DNA from: Oscillatoriophycideae cyanobacterium NC_groundwater_1537_Pr4_S-0.65um_50_18
GTDB taxonomy: Bacteria > Cyanobacteriota > Cyanobacteriia > Elainellales > Elainellaceae
Direction: 5' to 3'
DNA: 64,000 nucleotides
NCBI GenBank assembly: GCA_016208305.1
Contig: JACQYI010000006.1
Coordinates: forward strand, 372,001-436,000
The notes beneath the pieces are model-generated. The model was not told the origin of the DNA and did no database searches. It saw nothing but the letters and a program-made list of their open reading frames with translations. The translations under genes were made by a program, and so were the position numbers. Below, piece by piece: positions 24,975-30,853 of this stretch (positions are counted from its first letter, which is position 1; each line of letters begins with the position of its first letter).

Positions 24975-25727
24975 CTACGGGTTGAGGCTTACCGCTGCTG
25001 TGAGAGGTACCTGAGGCAAATCTGCTACCAGACCTGCCCAAAAGCTGAGGATTCGTCTGCCGACAAGTTTGGGATGGCTGTAGTGAAAGAAATGCCGTCC
25101 GTCTGGACATTGCCAAAGCACATCCCGATCGCCCAGCCAATTTTGCCATTCTTGAAATTCGTGGGGCGAGATCACGCTGTCATCTTCGCTGCCGCAGACC
25201 AGCATTGGCGCTTTGCATCCGCCAGCTGCCACAGTGGCCTGATGAATCAACGTATGGGGCGACGGAGAACATCTCAGATCCGCTTCGAGAAGGCCAACAA
25301 TAGACTGAATTATGGCGCTAGATTGAAGCCCAAACAGGCTATGTGCCATTTGCCTGAGCACCATCGTGCGGCTACAGGGTAAGAAATTGAGATGGGCATG
25401 ATAAAAGGCTTGCCAATCGGCAGCAGGTTGGGCACCCACAGCCAGTAAGGTCAGAGAGGCCACCCGCTCTGGATAGCGACGCGCATAGAGCAATCCGACT
25501 AAACCACTGGTGCCGTGACCGATAAGGTGAACAGGATAGGGATGCGTTTTTATGTAATCATGCAGCAGAACGATCGCCATATCGAGCGAACTGGCTTCAT
25601 CTTGGGTTTGGCAATATTCCCAACGGGCGATCGAAGTTTGGCGAGATAAATAGCGCAGTAGAGGTTGGTCAAAGACTTTAAAGCTAGGGCTAACATTTAA
25701 CCAAAGTGCTTTGGGAAAATTAGACAT
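24975..25727 (-). CDS. isiC: IsiC-like alpha/beta-hydrolase fold protein
   Basis: Alpha/beta-hydrolase fold, about 250 residues from the ATG at 25727 (MSNFPKALWLNVSPSF); an upstream ATG at 25757 adds ten residues. The nucleophile elbow reads LIGHGTSGLVGLLYARRYPERV in two overlapping parts: the position that is Ser in GHSxGG is Gly here (G72), and a Ser comes two residues later. The acid (GSEDDSVISP) and a terminal His (DGRHFFHYSHP) are present. Position after isiA and isiB on the same strand matches isiC of the known isiABC operon. Either the chemistry is unusual or the protein is non-catalytic. Exact role of IsiC is not established. Confidence 0.8.
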   Translation of the reverse strand: MSNFPKALWLNVSPSFKVFDQPLLRYLSRQTSIARWEYCQTQDEASSLDMAIVLLHDYIKTHPYPVHLIGHGTSGLVGLLYARRYPERVASLTLLAVGAQPAADWQAFYHAHLNFLPCSRTMVLRQMAHSLFGLQSSAIIQSIVGLLEADLRCSPSPHTLIHQATVAAGGCKAPMLVCGSEDDSVISPHEFQEWQNWLGDRDVLWQCPDGRHFFHYSHPKLVGRRILSFWAGLVADLPQVPLTAAVSLNP

Positions 25728-25868
25728 GTAGGTGTTCCGATCGTTGAGCGGTGTCATCTTTTTGATTTGAATCTTTGACGGGCTATCAGCCCTGTTGCAG
25801 GAATGGGGCTATGAGAATGAATTTTTGGGCAGACGTCATACACCCAAAAAATTCATCGCCCTGCGAGA

Positions 25869-26381
25869 CTACAGCCTAAATTCAGTTTTGAGCTGCGTCG
25901 CCCAAAGCTTGACCCGCTCATCGGTGAGTTCAGCCTGGTTATCTTCATCGATCGCCAATCCCACAAACTTGCTGCCGCGCACCGCTTTAGACTCGCTAAA
26001 GTCATAGCCTTCAATAGGCCAATAGCCCACTGTCTGGCCTCCTAAAATCGAAATTTTTTCCTCCAAGATGCCCATCGCATCCTGAAAGTTATCGGCGTAG
26101 CCCATCTGATCGCCCGTACCAAAATAGGCGACTTTCTTGCCCTTGAAGTTGATCTGATCTAACTCTTCAAAGAAACCCTCCCAATCGCTTTGCAGTTCTC
26201 CAATGTTCCAAGTCGGACAGCCCACAATCAGGTAATCAAACTCTTCAAAGTCACTCGGTTGAACATCAGCGACATCAAACAGTTCCACAATATTGGAACC
26301 GCCGAGTTCTTTTTGAATCATTTCTGCGATCGTTTGAGTATTTCCCGTTTGCGTTCCAAAAAACAAACCAATCTTAGCCAT
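25869..26381 (-). CDS. isiB: Flavodoxin (iron-stress)
   Basis: Long-chain flavodoxin of 170 residues that replaces ferredoxin as electron acceptor of photosystem I under iron limitation. The FMN phosphate loop TQTGNT is at residues 10-15, the W-containing loop at PTWNIGELQSDWEG and the Y-loop at FGTGDQMGYADNF. The long-chain insertion (ILGGQTVGYWPIEGYDF) is present. AGAGGT lies 6 nt before the ATG as ribosome binding site. Third cistron of the isi transcription unit, 72 nt after the small zinc-ribbon gene and 112-142 nt before isiC. Confidence 0.97.
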   Translation of the reverse strand: MAKIGLFFGTQTGNTQTIAEMIQKELGGSNIVELFDVADVQPSDFEEFDYLIVGCPTWNIGELQSDWEGFFEELDQINFKGKKVAYFGTGDQMGYADNFQDAMGILEEKISILGGQTVGYWPIEGYDFSESKAVRGSKFVGLAIDEDNQAELTDERVKLWATQLKTEFRL

Positions 26382-26453
26382 AATGACCTCTTAGACCTCA
26401 AGATACAGGACAAGTTTTGAACACCGTTCGCTAAGGCTTAGCGAAATAAATAG

Positions 26454-26594
26454 CTAGATCTGAGAGGGGCGATCGAATTTAGGTTCACCCTCAGCCATTG
26501 GCATCTCTTGCCGACAGTAGAGGCAAAATCCATATATTCCACCCTTGCGAATGTGGCGCAGCAAGGGTTCAGAGCAGCATAGACATTGGCTCAT
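26454..26594 (-). CDS. 46-aa zinc-ribbon protein inside the isi operon
   Basis: Small ORF in the isiA-isiB gap. It translates to a protein beginning MSQCLCCSEPLLRHIRKGG and continuing IYGFCLYCRQEMPMAEG. The cysteines form C4-x2-C7-x16-C24-x2-C27, a compact zinc ribbon, followed by a short polar tail. The gap after the isiA stop is 88 nt and before isiB 72 nt, both on the same strand, so it should be co-transcribed and induced by iron starvation. Short ribbons of the LRHxRxxxxYxFCxxCxQEMP type occur in other cyanobacteria as far as I recall, without known function. No strong ribosome binding site. Too short for usual gene calling. Confidence 0.7.
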   Translation of the reverse strand: MSQCLCCSEPLLRHIRKGGIYGFCLYCRQEMPMAEGEPKFDRPSQI

Positions 26595-26682
26595 ATTGTG
26601 TTTCGAGCGGAAATTAAATCACCTCTTGGCAGCTCTCCGCTTTTCATGGGGCGCAATATTCGATCGCACCCCAGCTCAAACT

Positions 26683-27717
26683 TTAAGCCTCGTCACCCAC
26701 CGCATTTAAGGCTTTCTCAACGCGCTTAAAGTCAAATCCCATAGCGCGGAGGGCATGCCAGAGATGCCCCTGCAAGAAAAAGAAGGCCAGGAAAAAGTGA
26801 GCATTTGCTAACCAGGCACGCGCCGTATGACCACCCCCCGGCAGATCGACCGTATCGGCAAAATAAGGGGCAATTCCCAACTTGACCTCTAGCGGCGCAC
26901 CATAAAATTCAACAGGATAGGCCAGGGTATTGACTGCGCAAAAATAGGCTGCGACAAATCCTGCCAAGGCAATGCCACCCAACGAGTAGGATAGGATCGC
27001 TTCACCTGAGAAAATCAAAACTTTCTTCGCCCAATTCAGCGGCGGCACCAGAATATGCCAAACCCCGCCTGCAATCAGCATAACGCCAACATAAATATGA
27101 CCGCCCACCAAGTCTTCTAGGTTATCAACGCTGGCAAAGTGAGTTTGATACCCATAGATGATGGCTGGGTTGAGCGTGGGTTCAGCTACGACTCGGACGG
27201 TTTGAGAGACTGCATCATATAAACCACCCCAAATCATGGCTTTCGCCACGAGCAAGAGTGCGCCTGCCCCCAAAAAGAGCAAATGATGACCCAAAATTAA
27301 GCCGAGCTTTTTAGGATCATTCCATTCAAAGTGAAACTTTTTAGCGGCACCTGTAGCCGTTCGCAGATCTTCAGGAGCTTTGACCGTGTGAAATAGAGCA
27401 CCTGCCCCTAACACAGCCGATGAGACGAGGTGAACCACACCCACCACAAAAAAGGGATAGGTATCAACAACCTGGCTGCCCTGACCCATTCCCAACCCCA
27501 ATGTTGCCAAATGAGGCAGCAAGATTAGCCCTTGCTCACCCATTGGCAGATCTGGAGAATAGCGGGAAAGCCCAAAAAGCGGGAAAGCACCTGCCCAAAA
27601 GGTGATCAAGGCTGCTTGGGCAACATGCGCTGCAATAAATAAACCAGAGAGTTGAGCAAACCGGGCATTGCCCGCCCACCAGTCATATTTGACCTGCGGA
27701 TTATCGTAAGTCTGCAT
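26683..27717 (-). CDS. isiA: Iron-stress-induced chlorophyll-binding protein IsiA (CP43')
   Basis: Six-helix chlorophyll antenna protein that forms rings around photosystem I under iron limitation and quenches excess energy. I start at the ATG at 27717 ([19 protein letters not shown]), preceded by GGAG at 9 nt; an upstream in-frame frame to 27792 adds non-family sequence. This gives 344 residues, the normal IsiA length, without the large lumenal loop of CP43 and without a fused PsaL domain. Conserved histidines for chlorophyll appear in each helix (e.g. [45 protein letters not shown]). First gene of the isi unit; a Fur-like palindrome lies 125 nt upstream. Confidence 0.96.
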   Translation of the reverse strand: MQTYDNPQVKYDWWAGNARFAQLSGLFIAAHVAQAALITFWAGAFPLFGLSRYSPDLPMGEQGLILLPHLATLGLGMGQGSQVVDTYPFFVVGVVHLVSSAVLGAGALFHTVKAPEDLRTATGAAKKFHFEWNDPKKLGLILGHHLLFLGAGALLLVAKAMIWGGLYDAVSQTVRVVAEPTLNPAIIYGYQTHFASVDNLEDLVGGHIYVGVMLIAGGVWHILVPPLNWAKKVLIFSGEAILSYSLGGIALAGFVAAYFCAVNTLAYPVEFYGAPLEVKLGIAPYFADTVDLPGGGHTARAWLANAHFFLAFFFLQGHLWHALRAMGFDFKRVEKALNAVGDEA

Positions 27718-27841
27718 GGAAATGATTCTCCAAGTAGTGAGAAATGGTCTGTATTTTGGATCTTTATGAAAGTCCAGAAGATTGCCCAGCACGATTTTGC
27801 CGCTTGTTGAATGGTTTTTGGCAGTTGAATAAATCGCTTAG

Positions 27842-27864
27842 TTATTGAGAATTATCTTCAATAA
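27842..27864 (-). promoter_or_regulatory. Fur-like operator of the isi operon
   Basis: TTATTGA-GAATTATCT-TCAATAA, a perfect 7-bp inverted repeat. The inner TGAGAATTATCTTCA (27846-27860) matches the 7-1-7 Fur pattern TGATAAT-N-ATTATCA at 11 of 14 positions. Its place 125 nt before the isiA ATG fits known Fur/FurA control of isiA. Confidence 0.65.
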
Positions 27865-27902
27865 GATCAAACACGATCGCAATGGATTCTTGCAAGCTTT
27901 TA

Positions 27903-27932
27903 TTGATTAAGTTTTGTGTACAATCTTATAAT
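27903..27932 (+). promoter_or_regulatory. Promoter-like sequence pointing away from isiA
   Basis: TTGATT, an 18-nt spacer and a consensus TATAAT (27927-27932) on the plus strand. Transcription would run into the region antisense to the methyltransferase gene's 3' flank. No ORF follows, so this may drive a small RNA or be chance in AT-rich DNA. Confidence 0.3.
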
Positions 27933-28111
27933 TCTTGCCTAAAATTAGCTTGACAAAGGAATTTCAGCCACTTCTCTTAGAATTATTCACTAGAGAGAGC
28001 TTGCTAAATACGCAGTTCTATCCATTTCTTAGTGCAACTTATTTGAAATAGCTAACCCAACTTGTGATCTATCTACGCCTCAGATCCTGACCTTTTTGGG
28101 ACTGCCAACCC

Positions 28112-28157
28112 AAATAAAGCCCCAGTTTTCACGCACTATAGGTGAAAACTGGGGCTT
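28112..28157 (-). terminator. Terminator of the CFA-synthase-like gene
   Basis: Perfect 16-bp stem AAGCCCCAGTTTTCAC (28117-28132) / GTGAAAACTGGGGCTT (28142-28157); on the minus strand it is followed by TATTTGGG. About 180 nt after the stop at 28337. Confidence 0.8.
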
Positions 28158-28336
28158 GAGAAGATAGGCGTCAGATGTTGGGCTTTGCGATCGCTCAAAC
28201 CAGATTTATAGCCTGCTAAGAACAGAATGAGACTGATCGAGCGATCGCTTCAGCCACCCAAAAATCTGATGGCTAAGCACAAGGTTAGAGATGAAATCAC
28301 AACCAAGACTGTGAACAACCGAGAGCTAAGCGCAAA

Positions 28337-29470
28337 CTAAGCGTGAACCATGAGATACTGAGCATTGCCATTAATCTCACCATCGCAGCTGGCAAAATTG
28401 GCCACAAACCAGATTAGATAAAAGCGCCAAATCCGCCGAAATTTTTCATAATCCATGCCGTAATCTAAACCCTTGACGAGCAACTGATTATCATCAAAAT
28501 TTTTCAGCCAGTTAGCAAAGGTTTTAGAGTAATTGATGCCGTTGAGATACCATCGCTCGATCGTTTTAAGATCTTGGTTAAAGCTCGGAACGGCATCAAA
28601 GTTCCAAAAGCGCCCGTGAGGAAAAATGTATTTGTGCGTATAGGCACTAGAAATGTGGTTGGGCGTGCGCACAGTAATAATGTGAATGAAAACTTTTCCC
28701 CCTGGCTTCAGAGCTGTGGCCAGTTTTTTGAAGGCTTGGGTTAAATTTCCTAGATGGCAAAAAACGCCGACTGAAAGAATTTTGTCAAATTTCTCTGTGA
28801 ACTGAACCTCGTTTAAATCCCCTTCAATCAGCGTGAATCGATCGGAACTGAGATAGCTTTCCGGGTTCTGCATTTTCTGGCGCATGTATGCACATTGTCC
28901 CTGACTCAGATTTAACCCCGTAAATCTCACATTCGGGAACTTAGACATGATGTAGTTGGCCACGCAACCCCAGCCACAGCCAAAATCTAGGATGCGATCG
29001 CCATCTTCAATCTCTAGCTTCTCAATCATGTCGTCAATCATATGCATTTGCGACTGCTCTAAGGTAGCCGCTCCCTTCTGCCACAATCCCATACTGTATT
29101 TGGGATAGATCACAGGCCAGTCTCCTAGCATGCGATTCAGCATGCCCTGTGGCAGATCATATTGAAGCTTCATCAGCTCTTTCGAGCCTTCAGCCAGATG
29201 ATCTGTTTCGGTCAAGACCCACTCGTAGGGTGCCAGCAGCGCCGGAAAGTGCTGGAAAAAAAGCGGCATACAGCTATCAAAGAGCGATCGCAAGATCGGA
29301 TCGGGTACTTCTGCCCCGTTAATGTAAGCCTCTGCCGCTAACATTTGCATTGTGTTGACGACCTCAGTGGCTCCCCTTGTGAGGGCATAGGCCAAGGGGC
29401 TTTTGTCGTTAATGTTGCCAATGATAGGAAAGTGCCGCTGAATCTCTAGCTCGATGGATGTGGAAGTCAT
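28337..29470 (-). CDS. Cyclopropane-fatty-acid-synthase-like SAM methyltransferase
   Basis: A 377-residue class I methyltransferase of the CFA synthase / coclaurine-N-methyltransferase-like group. The N-terminal helical region (1-105) is followed by YPKYSMGLW, the SAM motif LDFGCGWG (161-168) and GLNLSQGQ. Next come an EGDLNEV acidic loop, SVGVFCHLG (where CFA synthases have SVGMFEHVG), and a helical C-terminus. The E-to-C change in that loop removes a residue of the bicarbonate site of true CFA synthases. So the substrate is probably a small amine or lipid rather than an unsaturated phospholipid. ATG at 29470 has GGAG at 9 nt; a TTG 15 nt upstream is less likely. Monocistronic with its own terminator. 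Confidence 0.85.
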   Translation of the reverse strand: MTSTSIELEIQRHFPIIGNINDKSPLAYALTRGATEVVNTMQMLAAEAYINGAEVPDPILRSLFDSCMPLFFQHFPALLAPYEWVLTETDHLAEGSKELMKLQYDLPQGMLNRMLGDWPVIYPKYSMGLWQKGAATLEQSQMHMIDDMIEKLEIEDGDRILDFGCGWGCVANYIMSKFPNVRFTGLNLSQGQCAYMRQKMQNPESYLSSDRFTLIEGDLNEVQFTEKFDKILSVGVFCHLGNLTQAFKKLATALKPGGKVFIHIITVRTPNHISSAYTHKYIFPHGRFWNFDAVPSFNQDLKTIERWYLNGINYSKTFANWLKNFDDNQLLVKGLDYGMDYEKFRRIWRFYLIWFVANFASCDGEINGNAQYLMVHA

Positions 29471-29610
29471 AATCTGAGGCTCCAATAATCCGCTGAGAAT
29501 TTTGGTACGTTATCACGTAAAAAATATTGCTCAAGCTTCCTTAAGGTTGCTCAAAGCTTGTCTCAACAATCCTTAAAGAAAATCATTCGATCGCAATAGA
29601 CAATGACAAT

Positions 29611-29642
29611 AAAAAAGTTGACTGTGCATCACAGCCAACTTT
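29611..29642 (-). terminator. Terminator of the TM2 gene
   Basis: AAAGTTGACTGTG (29614-29626) pairs with CACAGCCAACTTT (29630-29642), one mismatch, 3-nt loop; on the minus strand the stem is followed by TTTATTG. Confidence 0.8.
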
Positions 29643-29742
29643 CTAAACCTGTAGACATTGCCTCATCAGAAGAATAATTTTGGTGGAGGAACGCTCTACG
29701 CTCCTTCCCCAAAAACTATCCGAAAAGTTAGCTAGAAACCCT

Positions 29743-30198
29743 TCATAGCCCAGGAAAAGCGTAAACCACAACCCCAGAGTGGGAATCATTTTGAATATCG
29801 ACATGGCCTTTTTTGGCCAACCCGATGAGAGCCGTTTCCACCTCAGGGAAGTCGGCACCCGTATCTAGAACGCCCTGCGTCACAGAAATTTTGCCGCCGC
29901 GAACTTGAGCCGCTTTGATCAACTGCAACTGAAGCTGTTTATCAGTCAGTTTAACGGGCGCAGGCTGCGAAATCACAGGCCGTCCAGGTACATAGATTGA
30001 GCCATCGCGCCGCCGATTGTGAGCATCCACCATATCCGGAATCAGTAGCAGGTCAATCAACTGGCCTACGCCAAAGAGGCCGCCTGTCATCAGCCAGAGC
30101 AAGCCCGTCAGCATCTTGCCGTTATAAAACCGATGTAATCCGCCCAGTCCCAAAAAAATTGAGAGCCAGAGTAAATAAGAGGTGCCTTTGCTATTCAT
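29743..30198 (-). CDS. TM2 domain protein
   Basis: A 151-residue protein. The TM2 domain (about 5-60) has two membrane helices separated by the typical GLHRFYNGK motif and ends in GVGQLIDLLLIPDMVDAHN. The C-terminal part (about 80-150) is a soluble helical/winged segment, LTDKQLQLQLIKAAQ...GVLDTGADFPEVETALIGLAKKGHV, which resembles a small winged-helix domain. Such TM2-plus-tail proteins are frequent in cyanobacteria; function unknown, possibly sensing. Monocistronic, ending in a terminator at 29611. Confidence 0.85.
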   Translation of the reverse strand: MNSKGTSYLLWLSIFLGLGGLHRFYNGKMLTGLLWLMTGGLFGVGQLIDLLLIPDMVDAHNRRRDGSIYVPGRPVISQPAPVKLTDKQLQLQLIKAAQVRGGKISVTQGVLDTGADFPEVETALIGLAKKGHVDIQNDSHSGVVVYAFPGL

Positions 30199-30853
30199 TC
30201 CTTGATCCTCAAAGCGCTTTAGGTTTTGCTCTAGTGAATATGAAGTATGGATACTGTGAAGTATGAATACAATCTGCTTTCCCAGGTTTTAGAACAGCCC
30301 TGAGTTAGGAAATCCGAACCGCTAGAGGGGGATATTACCTGTTGTGTACTGTTTGCAAGGATGCGCCTTGCCGCTGCATGACTCTATTTTTTACTCGGAT
30401 TCTTGGCTCAAGAAGCTTCGTGAACGCCTCAGCCAACCGTTGGCGTTTTGCAGGGAAGATGTTCACGAGATAGTCCTCACACGCTTCTTTCTATCTTACT
30501 CAGATCTAATAGGAGTCGGGTGGGCAATATCCGCCCAACAAAAAAGGGCTGCGGAGAATTAAATTTGCCATCCAAAGACATTTCCTGAGGCTGTAACTTT
30601 TTGAGCAGGAATGCAGTCTATAAAAACAGCTTCCCCCAACGCAGTGATTTCATGGCGTATTGGCTGAGCCTCAGCATTTTGGCTGGGTAAGTTCAGCATT
30701 TTTCTAAAAATTTAGATAAGGGAAGCTAAAAACTCCCGGAGACTGCTCAAATGAACGAACTATTTAAAGTAGAGTTCTGAAAAAAGGTTTGTCTCCAGGA
30801 ATATATTCAACCATAACGATTTTCAAGAACTAGCTTAGGGGAGCGCTGTTCCA
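30199..30853. other. Intergenic region, TM2 gene to CHAT gene
   Basis: About 650 nt, divergent promoters expected. It holds a 16-bp-period duplication (30241-30270) and scattered CAGCATTTT copies near 30675-30703. The longest plus-strand frame lacks a ribosome binding site and family features; I do not call it. Confidence 0.5.
30241..30270. repeat. Tandem duplication, 16-bp period
   Basis: TGAAGTATGGATACTG followed by TGAAGTATGAATAC. Confidence 0.75.

Larger units (their letters stand above)
27718..28336. other. isiA upstream region
   Basis: About 620 AT-rich nt. From isiA outward it holds the isiA leader, a Fur-like palindrome (27842-27864), a plus-strand promoter-like pair (27903-27932) and the 16-bp terminator of the neighbouring methyltransferase gene (28112-28157). 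No protein gene seen. Confidence 0.6.

Noticed and set aside
25795-26007. Plus-strand frame opposite isiB
   Set aside because: Shadow of the flavodoxin gene, which has all family motifs.
26683-27717. IsrR-type antisense RNA opposite isiA
   Set aside because: Known from Synechocystis, but I could not identify a convincing plus-strand promoter inside isiA here; not claimed.
30344-30562. 72-aa plus-strand frame before the CHAT gene
   Set aside because: No ribosome binding site and no recognisable sequence; it looks like chance.
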